Source: an uncultured Bacteroidota bacterium
GTDB taxonomy: Bacteria; Bacteroidota; Rhodothermia; Rhodothermales; UBA10348
Direction: 5' to 3'
DNA: 37,512 nt
NCBI GenBank assembly: GCA_937877085.1
Contig: CALEEY010000095.1
Coordinates: 1 to 37,512 of the forward strand
Shown: piece by piece, positions 1-9,174 of the stretch
Layout of the letters: every line of letters starts with the position of its first letter
Numbering within the stretch: the first letter of the stretch is position 1
Made by a program: the position numbers and the translations under genes
The notes under the pieces: model-generated
The model's database searches: none
What the model saw: only the letters and a program-made list of their open reading frames with translations
Told to the model about the DNA's origin: nothing

Positions 1-732
1 TATATATCCACCAGTGAGCAATTGTCCATCGATTTTCATGTCTGGGTCGAAGGAATTTACGCTACCGCCACCCATTTGGGGTTTGTTGTACGCAAGAACC
101 ACTTCGCCCTCCAATAAATGGGAAATCAACGAATCGCCCAGAACCACGATCTCGGCTCGAACCCATTCATCCCCGTGATACGTTTTGGATGTCGAGTTGA
201 CGCAGTGATTCGTAATCAACTCGCCGCTCATTTCGACATTCGTTCCGGGTGTACACAAATTGGAAGTCGTTCGTTCATCCACTCCATTCCCGCCGAGCAT
301 CTGGACTTCAATGGAAATGGGAAAGTCTTGATCGATTAGCATGGTCTCGCCGGGTGGCGAATGAATCATGATCCCCGAATTCCGATACGCCCATCCCGGT
401 CCCCCGGGAGCCTGCTCGCCCGTAAACCGGTACTCGACAGCCATCTTGTAAAAGGAAAACGGCGAGGCGTAGAAAAGATGTCCAAATCGTTCGTTGAAGG
501 TGTCATAGCCATCGTACGAAACAGCGATTGCGCCGTCTTTAATCCGAAACGTATCCGCAAAATTGTCTCCGAACGCATACCCTCGAATCTTAGGAGTCCA
601 CCCGTTGAGGCTTGTCCCATCAAATAGCTGAATCCAGGCCTCCTGATCTGCTCCCTCGGGAGGTCCCTGGGTTCCACATGCAGAAACCATAAAAAGGGCC
701 ACTGCGAGCCCTAAAAGCGATATTTTGCTCAT
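1..732 (-). CDS. DUF1080 (3-keto-disaccharide hydrolase-like) lipoprotein, C-terminus cut off by window edge
   Basis: The frame is open from the ATG at 732 to base 1 with no stop, so 244 codons are visible and the C-terminus lies outside the window. The start reads MSKISLLGLAVALFMVSACG, a lipoprotein signal with lipobox VSAC. The mature part begins with W-x-x-LFDG-x-x-L-x-GW, the hallmark opening of the DUF1080 domain, a concanavalin-like fold. Further on come a GWAYRNSGIMIHS stretch and an ISIEVQMLGG stretch, which match the R-N-S-G-I and E-x-Q signatures of that family. Members are known or proposed to act on 3-keto-glycosides or to bind glycans; I infer a secreted, membrane-anchored carbohydrate role but cannot name the substrate. 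The ATG overlaps the stop of the upstream DinB-like gene by 4 bases (ATGA), so the two are probably translationally coupled. Confidence 0.85.
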   Translation of the reverse strand, partial: MSKISLLGLAVALFMVSACGTQGPPEGADQEAWIQLFDGTSLNGWTPKIRGYAFGDNFADTFRIKDGAIAVSYDGYDTFNERFGHLFYASPFSFYKMAVEYRFTGEQAPGGPGWAYRNSGIMIHSPPGETMLIDQDFPISIEVQMLGGNGVDERTTSNLCTPGTNVEMSGELITNHCVNSTSKTYHGDEWVRAEIVVLGDSLISHLLEGEVVLAYNKPQMGGGSVNSFDPDMKIDGQLLTGGYI

Positions 733-1259
733 CGAAGGTTGTACCGTTCGTTTAAAATATGTAGATGATGTTGGCAATGCCCGGCAATAATCCAGCACAT
801 GGCTCGAACGGAGAAGGAAAATCCGCTGGCTACACCTGTGCGGTTAAATATTTCTTCTGAAAAACTGCCGATTAATTGAGAGGAGGCCGTGCGCAAACCC
901 GAAAATTCTGCTCGCATATCTGCCAAAGAGCGGTCAGAAAAATTAGCGCCAGCCATAAACACATCCTGATCTATTCCGGGTAGCGGGGACTGATCGCCGC
1001 GTGCAAATCGCAGGGCTCGATAGGTGAAAATCCATTCGGTGTCGATTATGTGACCAGCCACTTCTTTAGCGGACCACTTACCGGGAGCATACCGAAAATC
1101 CGCCTGCTGCGTGGTCGCAGCATCCATCCAGATCAACACGGCTTCTTTCTGTGCGACCAAGGTTTGGGTAATGTCGCCATCCGGGACAGCGTTGACATAG
1201 CCAGCATAGAAGGAGTTGTATTCGCTCGGGTCGGGTCGGACCGATCTAAAAAGAGTCAT
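729..1259 (-). CDS. DinB-like (DUF664-type) putative metal-dependent protein
   Basis: This 176-residue protein has the size and pattern of the DinB/YfiT four-helix-bundle superfamily. An early segment reads YAPGKWSAKEVAGHIIDTEW, placing the first metal-binding His at about residue 70. The C-terminal GHCQHHLHIL (about 160-169) supplies the remaining His ligands (161 and 164/165). Relatives include thiol-dependent S-transferases and many uncharacterised stress proteins; the substrate here is unknown. No signal peptide is visible, so it is probably cytoplasmic. The stop overlaps the start of the DUF1080 gene, and the unknown lipoprotein gene ends 7 bases upstream, so the three look like one minus-strand transcription unit. 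Fold assignment is confident; function is not. Confidence 0.85.
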   Translation of the reverse strand: MTLFRSVRPDPSEYNSFYAGYVNAVPDGDITQTLVAQKEAVLIWMDAATTQQADFRYAPGKWSAKEVAGHIIDTEWIFTYRALRFARGDQSPLPGIDQDVFMAGANFSDRSLADMRAEFSGLRTASSQLIGSFSEEIFNRTGVASGFSFSVRAMCWIIAGHCQHHLHILNERYNLR

Positions 1260-1266
1260 TTGCGGA

Positions 1267-1866
1267 TCATCGAACAGCGTTCATGACAATGTTCGAAAGT
1301 AAAATATTGGATTCAAATGGCGCCCCGCTTTCGTTCCCGGTGCAGTGGGTGGGCATTTCGATACTTCGCAGTGAACCCAGTGCATCTAATTGAAGGACCA
1401 CTCGCTCGGTCGGAAATCGTTCGGGATATAATATGATGGTTCCGTCTCGCAACCCGTAGACGCCTCGGATGTCAGCACTGCAGAGTGCTGTCGGGCCTAG
1501 ATCCAGCCCGGATCGAACAGCGTAGCGGCTGTATTGGAGAATGAATCGAAAAAAGCCGTTATCCTTTAATTCGAGGCGTCCCCAGTCCAAAACACGGTGG
1601 CGAGTAATGGTTGTACCCGCCGTCTCAAAGTTGACTGCCTCTGGCACCCTGCCGTCCAAATAAATGGGGTCGATATCGCCTATTGGGACCTGCAAACGCG
1701 AAACATAAGCCAAATCCCAGGTGTCGCTTTTAATCAGTGAGGACGAATTGCCAATTTGCGTCCCCGCAGATAAGTCCCGGGCGACATCCTTACCCCCGAG
1801 TGGATCTAGAGGGCCACACGACGCAACGGTCAGAGCAAAACCGAATATCAACACCCTTTGAAGCAC
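1267..1866 (-). CDS. predicted lipoprotein of unknown function
   Basis: The frame can be extended to a GTG at 1917, but that codon lies inside a perfect hairpin (1905-1932) and would give an unusually long leader. I prefer the GTG at 1866, which gives MLQRVLIFGFALTVASCG, a compact signal peptide with lipobox VASC. The mature protein is about 180 residues, with no family I recognise. It contains a predicted beta-rich middle (TTITRHRVLDWGRLELKDNG) and one Cys pair far apart (C in ALCSAD and C in PTHCTG) that might form a disulfide. It lies 7 bases upstream of the DinB-like gene and probably shares its transcript. It is probably anchored in the periplasm or outer membrane. The start choice is uncertain; the reading frame itself is well supported by length and signal. 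Confidence 0.7.
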   Translation of the reverse strand: MLQRVLIFGFALTVASCGPLDPLGGKDVARDLSAGTQIGNSSSLIKSDTWDLAYVSRLQVPIGDIDPIYLDGRVPEAVNFETAGTTITRHRVLDWGRLELKDNGFFRFILQYSRYAVRSGLDLGPTALCSADIRGVYGLRDGTIILYPERFPTERVVLQLDALGSLRSIEMPTHCTGNESGAPFESNILLSNIVMNAVR

Positions 1867-1904
1867 GATTCCTGAGGTTAATTTAGCTGGTTGAGATGAA
1901 GTAT

Positions 1905-1932
1905 CTGGCCCGGCCACTCGTGGCCGGGCCAG
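1905..1932 (-). terminator. perfect 12-bp GC-rich hairpin, terminator-like
   Basis: CTGGCCCGGCCA (1905-1916) and TGGCCGGGCCAG (1921-1932) are exact reverse complements separated by a 4-base loop. The hairpin sits 38 bases past the stop of the DUF6526 gene, where a minus-strand terminator would be expected. There is no clear T-run after it on either strand, so it may be a weak terminator, an attenuator or an mRNA-stabilising end. Confidence 0.5.
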
Positions 1933-1970
1933 TAACTTACCTACAGACGCCCTTGCGCCAAAAACCTAAT

Positions 1971-2411
1971 TTAGGCGCGGTATTCGTCCGCTTTCCAATT
2001 CTTAATCGCCATCTTGATTTCCTTCTCTGTCATGTTGTTGGCGACCGCTTTTTTAGCTAAAGCGTCATATTCATCATCCGGAGCAAACCGAAGGCCAATA
2101 ATCTGGCGGGTAGTCAATTTCGGATCCAAGAGAACGCCGTGACGAACATAATTACGCAAGTTCTCCTCGACTCGGATGGCCCGGTCCTGCGCTTTTAGAG
2201 CGAAAACTCGTCCAAAAACGCCGGCCAAAACGAGTACAATCGAAATGACGGCTATTAGCGAAGCTCCATACCGATCTCCGGTGCCCCACCACGAAACGTA
2301 CAGATGGACGAAGGATCCGATAACGGTCAAAAATCCGACCATTAGGACACCGAAGTGAAATAAAGGGACAAACTTAGCGTGGTTCTTAAAATTTTGTTCT
2401 GACTTGGACAT
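1971..2411 (-). CDS. DUF6526 family membrane protein
   Basis: This 146-residue protein opens with SEQNFKNHAKFVPLFHFGVL, the Q-N-x-x-N-H-x-x-x-x-P-x-x-H signature that I associate with the DUF6526 family common in Bacteroidota and relatives. Two membrane segments are visible at about residues 16-38 and 48-70, followed by a soluble helical tail rich in charged residues (KAQDRAIRVEENLRNYVRHG and a closing EKEIKMAIKNWKADEYRA). No enzymatic motif is present. The function is unknown; the topology suggests an inner-membrane protein with a cytoplasmic tail. The gene is separated from its upstream neighbour by 233 bases and is followed by a strong hairpin, so it is probably transcribed alone. Confidence 0.8.
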   Translation of the reverse strand: MSKSEQNFKNHAKFVPLFHFGVLMVGFLTVIGSFVHLYVSWWGTGDRYGASLIAVISIVLVLAGVFGRVFALKAQDRAIRVEENLRNYVRHGVLLDPKLTTRQIIGLRFAPDDEYDALAKKAVANNMTEKEIKMAIKNWKADEYRA

Positions 2412-2644
2412 GATCGGATAAAATTTAGTTGGAGGGTTCTAGAAGGTCCACGATAATGAATTGTCACATAATCTGCACCTGTTTGGAGTCAAGGCCCTGA
2501 ATAAATGAGCCCCGTCAAGCCAAGAAAAGTCGTAGCAAGTACGTGCGCCACCGATATGGACCGGACTTCAACTAGCGAGGACGGCCGTGCCATTCTTTTT
2601 CATTTTGCTCCTTTTCGAAGAGAATACTTTCGGCCGACCGGTAC

Positions 2645-3373
2645 TTATTTGGCCTGATAGACGAAATGTCTACCAGGACCCATCTCCGTTTCGGACCGAA
2701 GCAGTTGTCCGGAGTCCTTGTCTATCGACAAGATAGCCACCAGACCACCTCCTGGGCTGTACCCCACGACCCAAACGTTGTGGGATTGGCCGTTTAGTTC
2801 AACAATTCCCGAATCCAATACTTTTACAGACGCCACTCCCTTACCCGTTAGGTAGTTGTACACCGGAATATCTGCTTCAAATCCATCGGCGAGGGGAAGC
2901 GCCGGTATGATTCCTTGAAAGCCACCTGCATCGTACAGAATTTCTGTTACGGTCGTATCAATCTGCGTCGTAAGACTGTCTCGATGAAACGAACCCGTAA
3001 TATGCCCATCGATCCCGTAATCTAGTTTGATGGACTGGCTACCTGCCATCACGTTGCGATAGCGAATAGGCCGAAACGTCGCTTCCTCCACCCACAGCGT
3101 ATCGTACATGGTCCCCATTCCCATTGCTTGAATCATAATCAATTCGATCATTTTCGTCCTTTTTTCCGTGAATCTCTTCACTTCTGCCGTCGATGTGCCG
3201 ACCGATCGGAACACAGAATCGACTACGAACACCATATCGGATTCCAACCGACCGTCTGGAAGCGACTCACTGTTGAATTCAAAGGTCAGGTTATTCGTCA
3301 ATGTAGAAGTAGGACCCTGTTGGCAACCTATGACAAAGGTTGCGAACAATACGATGGAGAGTGTTTTGAGCAT
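2645..3373 (-). CDS. DUF3108-like periplasmic lipoprotein
   Basis: The frame is open from 3412, but the ATG at 3373 gives MLKTLSIVLFATFVIGCQQG, a clean lipoprotein signal with lipobox VIGC, so I take it as the start (242 residues). The body is predominantly beta-strand. It contains a segment of the form W-V-E-x-A-T-F-R-P-I-R-Y-R followed by IKLDYGIDGHITGS, the layout seen in DUF3108 and LolA/LppX-like half-barrels, which often carry lipid. I give this fold at moderate confidence because no invariant motif settles it. The protein is probably attached to a membrane in the periplasm. It has its own intergenic space on both sides (233 bases downstream, about 100 before the DUF5916 stop), so the transcription unit is unclear. 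Confidence 0.7.
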   Translation of the reverse strand: MLKTLSIVLFATFVIGCQQGPTSTLTNNLTFEFNSESLPDGRLESDMVFVVDSVFRSVGTSTAEVKRFTEKRTKMIELIMIQAMGMGTMYDTLWVEEATFRPIRYRNVMAGSQSIKLDYGIDGHITGSFHRDSLTTQIDTTVTEILYDAGGFQGIIPALPLADGFEADIPVYNYLTGKGVASVKVLDSGIVELNGQSHNVWVVGYSPGGGLVAILSIDKDSGQLLRSETEMGPGRHFVYQAK

Positions 3374-3474
3374 TGGAGTCTGAAGTGATAGAAAGGGTAA
3401 GTCGGCGAGCAAATCTGAACCAAGTTGCGATGTGAAATTGGGTTATCCACCGCTCATGTTGTAGGCCCAACCGA

Positions 3475-5760
3475 CTATTTGTAAACGTCGAATAAGTAGG
3501 TGTATTTAAGGATCAAACCTTTTTGAATCGGTTCGCCCGGGAATTCAGAGGTGTCAGTTGTTATGGACTCCCACCGATTGATCGAATTGTACACAATAAA
3601 CAGCCCCGTGTTTGCGGCTTGCAGCCATCCAATACGCATATTCATTGACCATTCCTCGGTTTGGTCGTTGTATTGGCCAAGGGCCTGAGCATAAAGACGA
3701 GGCGTGAACGAATAAGACAGGCGAGCTCGAACCAAATTGGTTATAAAGTCGCCGCCAGGTAATGTTACCCTCGTGTGTCCCAGGGTCAGTTCGGCTGAAA
3801 GTTTATCGCTGGCGCGAGCATTTATCGACGGAACCATGGCCACTCGATTACCCCCGAAGAACCCGCCGTGATTTAACTTGAGCTCCAAGCGAACTTTATT
3901 CTTTTTGGGCATCATGGCCACCCACGCGAATTCTTGTTCAGGATAGCTTCCCGGTGGCACGAACACCCCATTTGAAATTTCAAAAGGAGTACTGACGCCT
4001 TCATTCGTAAAGTTATACCCTGTATGAATCTCGTATCCCGATTTAAACTCCCAGTGGTTGTCAAAGTGGATTAATCCGGTTTCCAAAAAGCCATCTCGAC
4101 GCCAATAGGTCCGATAGTTGATATGAGGACGAAGCTCATGCAGTGAAAGCGCCTCTTTAACGCGGATAGGGACTAATACGGAGCCAAAGACTTTCCTGTA
4201 ATCGGATCGCCGTAAAAATCCAACTTCTGGATTAAAGTCTTCCCCAACTTCGGCATAGGTAGCGCTCAGGGTGAATCGCTCTTCTGCGTACGTCGCTGTA
4301 AGTTGACCGGCGTTTGCATTTCCATTTCGACCAGGCGTGTCGGACACGGCTACGAAACTGGTAACGGTACCATAATCTCCAATACCCAGCCTACCGTCAA
4401 GTGCAAAGACCCGATTGTAGTCTTTGTTGCCAGCCAGCTTGCCGGTCCCCGTTCGGTTGGTGAACACCATTCCAGCGGACGTCCTGTTGGCGAACTCTCT
4501 CATGACCCGCACAACGCCAAAGTTGTTGGCCGATATGGTCGAACCGACTTGCTCGGTCTGCATCTCCAAGAGTCCAACTTTGTAGTTTCCAATACTGCCA
4601 GTTAGTCGAGCGCCAGCTACAATCGGAACAGTACCCCCATTTTCGTCGATGCCAATGCGTCGGCTGAAAAACATTTCAGCTTCTCCTGTTTCGCCTACCG
4701 AAAACAATCCGGCATTTTCTAAAAAGAAGGGTCTTTTTTCTGGAAAGAACAACGAAAACCGGTCTAGGTTGATTTGCTGTTCATCCACTTCTACCTGAGC
4801 AAAATCGGTATTGTACGTGGCATCCAGCGTCAATCCTGCGGTCAAGCTGTACTTTACATCCACCCCAAAGTCTTTGAGATAGTTCGTTTTGGCATTGGCT
4901 GCGCTATAATTGTGGGTGGCCCCCGAAAGCACGTAAGGAAGAATTTTCAGATTTCTCGGCGCCGGCACCTGTAGGTCGGTCAATCGTCCAGCATGCGTAA
5001 CTCTGGTCAAATTGAACTGCCTTTCTAACGGCGACCAGAAAGCCGTCTCGTTGGTACGTCGGATGGACCGTTGAAAATTGATGCCCCACTCCTGAACGGC
5101 CTGATTAGGATACCTAAGCGTGGAGAAAGGTATCGCAAACTCGGCACTCCACCCAGTGGTGGTCACCGCGGCTTTTACCATCCAGGAACCGTCCCAGTTT
5201 GTATTGAGCCCACCCCCAGATCCGCCTGTTAACCTGTTTCCAAATCCGCCGCCTTCCGAAGATCCGGTAAACTGGGCGTCGTATTCGGCCCCGGCTGCGT
5301 TCGTCCCAAAAACAAATCCGTTTTGTGCGTCGGAAAATGTATCTAGAATAAACCTAAAACTATCGGACTCGTCGAGGGATGCGTCGCGGCGGCGATCGGC
5401 AATGACCAGCAGTTCCGGATTCGTATCCAATAATTCCACTCCTACGTAGAGCACATTGTCAAAATATCCTACACGGACTTCCGTTTTTTGACTGGCCGGC
5501 GCGCCGTCGGATGGAGCAATTTGCGTAAACCCTGTAACTGGGGCAAAGGATTGCCACACCTCCTCCGTTCCGACCAAACCATCGACCACAGGGTGCGCAG
5601 ACAGCTTTTCTGCTCGAATTGCAGGTCTCGAGGCCCCTGCTTCCTGGCCGCGAGAGGCGCCACTTGGCATGTTTTGGGCCCCGGCTTCTGGCACAGCAAC
5701 GCAACAAACCGCACAAACAGCTATGACAGCAACAAGGCTAAAAGAGGGGGCACATCTCAT
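3475..5760 (-). CDS. DUF5916 outer-membrane protein with N-terminal CBM9-like domain
   Basis: The 761-residue product starts with a Sec signal peptide ending near PEAGAQ (about residue 29). Residues of about 50-230 form a CBM9/DOMON-like domain, beginning with the typical PVVDGLVGTEEVWQSFAPVT and VRVGYFDNVLYVGVEL blocks. The remainder matches DUF5916, with its diagnostic RFSLFFPEKRPFFLENAGLF stretch around residue 340. It ends in repeating amphipathic strands and the C-terminal YTYLFDVYK, as expected for an outer-membrane beta-barrel. The family is widespread in Bacteroidota, Rhodothermota and Gemmatimonadota, often near carbohydrate or peptide uptake genes, but its substrate is not established. 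It follows the BNR/sortilin-like gene on the same strand after 149 bases and may be co-transcribed with it. The family call is strong; the role is inferred. Confidence 0.9.
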   Translation of the reverse strand: MRCAPSFSLVAVIAVCAVCCVAVPEAGAQNMPSGASRGQEAGASRPAIRAEKLSAHPVVDGLVGTEEVWQSFAPVTGFTQIAPSDGAPASQKTEVRVGYFDNVLYVGVELLDTNPELLVIADRRRDASLDESDSFRFILDTFSDAQNGFVFGTNAAGAEYDAQFTGSSEGGGFGNRLTGGSGGGLNTNWDGSWMVKAAVTTTGWSAEFAIPFSTLRYPNQAVQEWGINFQRSIRRTNETAFWSPLERQFNLTRVTHAGRLTDLQVPAPRNLKILPYVLSGATHNYSAANAKTNYLKDFGVDVKYSLTAGLTLDATYNTDFAQVEVDEQQINLDRFSLFFPEKRPFFLENAGLFSVGETGEAEMFFSRRIGIDENGGTVPIVAGARLTGSIGNYKVGLLEMQTEQVGSTISANNFGVVRVMREFANRTSAGMVFTNRTGTGKLAGNKDYNRVFALDGRLGIGDYGTVTSFVAVSDTPGRNGNANAGQLTATYAEERFTLSATYAEVGEDFNPEVGFLRRSDYRKVFGSVLVPIRVKEALSLHELRPHINYRTYWRRDGFLETGLIHFDNHWEFKSGYEIHTGYNFTNEGVSTPFEISNGVFVPPGSYPEQEFAWVAMMPKKNKVRLELKLNHGGFFGGNRVAMVPSINARASDKLSAELTLGHTRVTLPGGDFITNLVRARLSYSFTPRLYAQALGQYNDQTEEWSMNMRIGWLQAANTGLFIVYNSINRWESITTDTSEFPGEPIQKGLILKYTYLFDVYK

Positions 5761-5909
5761 GTGGTTGGAGTATTCAGGGGACGAAAAAAATGGTTGGGGC
5801 CGAAATTACAAGATCTGATCGAGATTACACAGCAAAGAATGCCGTCCAATGGTCGAATCGGGGCCGGCATAGCCCGGTTTTTTGACGGGGATCGATATGG
5901 TTGTACGGT

Positions 5910-8900
5910 CTACTGCTTGTTTTTTGGCGTCGCCTTAACAAGCGCCTCTTCGGCAATAGCTGAGCGGTCATTCAGTTCTAAATACTGCCTTTTAAGCTCA
6001 GCCAACCGGACGTAGGCGTCGTTTCCCGGACGCTGATCCGACCCAGTGGCCATGCCACCCAAATATCCTATTTGGCTAATAAGCATGGGCGGCGGATAGC
6101 TATCGGAATTGTCCGTTTCTAATTGAGAAAGCACGTAATTGAGCTCTGCGATGGGGTCTGAAGAGACATCTGGCATCCGCTTTCTGCTGTCCTTCATTCC
6201 ATCCTCGACGATTTTAGCGTCTTTGGGAGCATTTTTAATCAGCCCTTTGACCTTTTCCGCTAAGGAATTTGCTTCCAGGGATAACTGGGCCCATTCGACG
6301 GCAAACGTGAATTGCGCTTCCAAGTCGTCAAAAGTCAGCCCTTCGGCCGCCATCAACGGATCGATGACCAATTCAACCGTCTGCTCGCCGGACCATTCTC
6401 CTACCGAAATCTTAGCGGTGTACGTTCCAGGAAGGGCCACTGGGCCGCGAGTTACCTCTCCTTTTGCATTTTTCGGACCATCTACGCGCATGTCCCACAC
6501 AAATCGGTGCAGCCCTTTTTCCGCGCTTAGGCCAGCAGCAGCGGCCGATCTTCCTTGCGGACCTCTCATGCCTTGCCCTGGTTGGCTCCCCTCCCGAGTC
6601 GGCTCATTTTTAAATTGGCGTACCACTTTTCCTTCGTGCAGAATCGAGATCAACACATCGGAAGCGGAGCTAGCTGCTAGGAAATAGTTCAATTTCACCC
6701 CAGAAGGCGCATAGTCCGGGTCAGCGGAACTGCTTCGACGGGCGAATCGAGACGTTCTAAACGTGTCTCGAGGGTCGAAAAACTGATTCGAGTTGGCGTC
6801 CGCGAACTGTCTGAGCGGCGACACATCGTCCATAATCCAAAAACCGCGGCCCATGGTCGAGAGGACGACGTCTCCTTGGACCACTTTGATATCGGTTATC
6901 GGGGTTGCCGGCAAGCCAGAGTCGAAACGCTGCCACGTGCCTCCATCGTTGAAAGACACATAGAAACCATATTCAGTACCCGCATAAAGCAATCCTCTGC
7001 GCTCTGGATCCTCGCGAACGACCCGAACCGGGGTGTCGATGGCAATGCCGTTTTTGCCATCTGTCAATCGAGTCCAGGTTGCCCCAAAATCGGTGGTTTT
7101 GAAAACGTAGGGCTCGAAATCATTCAGGAGGTACCGATATCCGGCCACATAGGCCGTACCTGCATCAAACGGGGACGGGTCGATATGTTGAATGCGTCCC
7201 TCTGGAGGCATTCCTTTAGGCGTCACATTGGTCCATGTTTTCCCGCCGTCTCTGGTCACGTGCACGGGCCCGTCATTGGCGCCTGTCCAAATCACCCCTT
7301 CTTGGACAGGGCTTTCCTCGATGGTGTACAGAACGGAATAGTGCTCTTCGCCCGTAATATCTCGGGTGATTGGGCTTCCCGACTCGACTTGACGCTCTTT
7401 TCGAAATGCCGTCAAATCGGGGCTGATGGTCTCCCATAACTCGCCATTATTGGACGTTTTATGCACAAATTGGGAGCCGTGATAGACCACATTGGGATTG
7501 TGCGGCGACACTTCAATGGGGACTGTTCGCTGAAAACGATACGTAAGCTCGGCCGGATTCCGGCCGTACATGTTGGCCGCGCCTACATAATACTGCTGGG
7601 ATTGACCCGTTCGGCGATTAAACACGTCAAACATCCCCTTGCAGTTGGCATACACCACATCGGCGTCGCCAGGCTTGGGCACGGCCGGCCCGGTCTCGCA
7701 CCCGCCGGTCGCTTCCCAATTGGCTGCAGACCCGATCACCTTATTTCCTGTCGAATTACTAGGAACGGCGATCGTAGAATTGTCTTGTTGACCCGCGTAC
7801 AACCAGTAGGGAAAGCGATCGTCCACATTAACTTGGTACAGCTCAGCTGTTGGTTGATTGTCTTGGGTGGACCACGTAGCGCCTGAATCCAGGGTAATGT
7901 TGGCTCCGCCATCGTTGGATTGAATCCAAATTCTGCTATCGTCGGGGTTAATCCACATGTCGTGGTTATCGCCGTGGGGCGTAGATGCGGATTTCCAGCT
8001 TTTTCCGGCGTCCGAAGACACGTAAAACCCGGTGCTATTTACATAGAGCTGGTCGGCGTTCGTTGGGTCGGCATCGATGTTCGTGTAGTAAAATGGCCTA
8101 TCCATTAGGGGGCGAAAATTGGTCACCAGGTGCCACGTTTCACCATAATCGTTGGAGCGATAGAGTCCCTCTCTCTCGGGATCGGTCTCGACCAATGCAT
8201 AGACCCGGCTAGGATCTGCAGCCGAAACGGCAAAATCTACCTTGCCGATTAAATCGTTTGGAAGGCCAACCGTTTTTTTGGACCACGTGGTCCCGCCGTC
8301 TCGGGAAACATAAATCCCGTCCTCCTTCCCGTTGTCGCCGCTAATAATGGTCCAAGGCTTGCGTTCGGCCCGCCAAAGCGCTGCATAAACAATGTTAGAG
8401 TTGTCTGGACTGAGTTCGATATCGACGGCGCCCGTTTTAGAAGACACGAACAGCACGTGCTGCCAGGTATTCCCGCCATCCGTGGTTTTGTAGACTCCAC
8501 GTTCAGGACCATCCCCAAATGGGCTTCCGAGAGCCGCGACATATACCACCTCTGGATTCGTTGGGTGAACCACAACCGAACCCAGTTGCCCCATATCTCT
8601 TAGGCCTTTCATTTCCCAGGTTTTGCCGGCATCCGTAGATTTGTACAACCCTCGGCCAATGATCACGTTGCTTCGGATACCGTCCGATCCGGTTCCTACG
8701 TATATGATGTTGGGATTGGAATCGGCCACGTCCATGGAGCCAATGGAGCCGGTTTCAAAAAAGCCGTCCGAAAGGTTATTCCAGTTGGCGCCCGCATCTG
8801 TTGTTTTCCACACACCGCCGCCTGTGGCGCCCATATAGAAAGTGCGCGGCTCTGCCCGGTGCCCGGTCACCGTGGTAGCGCGGCCGCCTCGGGAGGGGCC

Positions 8901-9008
8901 AACGTACCTAAATTTTAAGTCCTTAAAATCGGATGATACATCTTGACTAAAACCGGTGTCGCATAGAAAAAGCGCACCGGCAAGGAGTAGAACCACAAAT
9001 CGGGACAT
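5910..9008 (-). CDS. secreted BNR/Asp-box beta-propeller protein, sortilin (VPS10)-like
   Basis: The 1032-residue protein has a signal peptide (MSRFVVLLLAGALFLCDTGFS) and then many Asp-box motifs of the form S/T-x-D-x-G-x-x-W. Examples are TTDAGANW, STDAGKTW, TTDGGNTW, SRDGGTTW, SNDYGETW, SSDAGKSW, TRDGGKTW and TTDFGATW. They are spread over roughly residues 60-690, consistent with one or two large propellers like the sortilin/VPS10 domain. After it comes a beta-sandwich segment (about 800-890, with an RFVWDMRVDG motif and PGTYTAKI) and a helical C-terminus. Databases often label such proteins 'glycosyl hydrolase', but I see no catalytic residues that would prove hydrolysis. It probably acts in the periplasm or at the cell surface. 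It is divergent from the cyanophycin operon across 215 bases. Confidence 0.87.
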   Translation of the reverse strand: MSRFVVLLLAGALFLCDTGFSQDVSSDFKDLKFRYVGPSRGGRATTVTGHRAEPRTFYMGATGGGVWKTTDAGANWNNLSDGFFETGSIGSMDVADSNPNIIYVGTGSDGIRSNVIIGRGLYKSTDAGKTWEMKGLRDMGQLGSVVVHPTNPEVVYVAALGSPFGDGPERGVYKTTDGGNTWQHVLFVSSKTGAVDIELSPDNSNIVYAALWRAERKPWTIISGDNGKEDGIYVSRDGGTTWSKKTVGLPNDLIGKVDFAVSAADPSRVYALVETDPEREGLYRSNDYGETWHLVTNFRPLMDRPFYYTNIDADPTNADQLYVNSTGFYVSSDAGKSWKSASTPHGDNHDMWINPDDSRIWIQSNDGGANITLDSGATWSTQDNQPTAELYQVNVDDRFPYWLYAGQQDNSTIAVPSNSTGNKVIGSAANWEATGGCETGPAVPKPGDADVVYANCKGMFDVFNRRTGQSQQYYVGAANMYGRNPAELTYRFQRTVPIEVSPHNPNVVYHGSQFVHKTSNNGELWETISPDLTAFRKERQVESGSPITRDITGEEHYSVLYTIEESPVQEGVIWTGANDGPVHVTRDGGKTWTNVTPKGMPPEGRIQHIDPSPFDAGTAYVAGYRYLLNDFEPYVFKTTDFGATWTRLTDGKNGIAIDTPVRVVREDPERRGLLYAGTEYGFYVSFNDGGTWQRFDSGLPATPITDIKVVQGDVVLSTMGRGFWIMDDVSPLRQFADANSNQFFDPRDTFRTSRFARRSSSADPDYAPSGVKLNYFLAASSASDVLISILHEGKVVRQFKNEPTREGSQPGQGMRGPQGRSAAAAGLSAEKGLHRFVWDMRVDGPKNAKGEVTRGPVALPGTYTAKISVGEWSGEQTVELVIDPLMAAEGLTFDDLEAQFTFAVEWAQLSLEANSLAEKVKGLIKNAPKDAKIVEDGMKDSRKRMPDVSSDPIAELNYVLSQLETDNSDSYPPPMLISQIGYLGGMATGSDQRPGNDAYVRLAELKRQYLELNDRSAIAEEALVKATPKNKQ

Positions 9009-9174
9009 TTTGGTTTATTCTGGTTATTTGGACAGCTCTCAATAGTAGGGTTGGGAAGATCTCGGATCAACCCGTATTTGCGATTCCGTCTTCGTTTTGA
9101 AAGGTAGGCCTGATGGGGTAAAGTGATCTAAAGCCCAAATTCCGCATGGAATTTAAATTGTTCAGCCGTTTCCA

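Noticed and set aside
5860-5890. Possible terminator (GC palindrome followed by six T) on the plus strand
   Set aside because: The stem is only four pairs and no plus-strand gene ends there.
6876-7886. Two long plus-strand open frames opposite the BNR/sortilin-like gene
   Set aside because: They lie wholly inside a strong minus-strand coding region, have no family motifs, and follow from its codon bias.
5910-9008. Calling the BNR protein a sialidase or glycosidase
   Set aside because: Asp-box repeats are structural; no catalytic Arg triad or Tyr/Glu pair could be identified.
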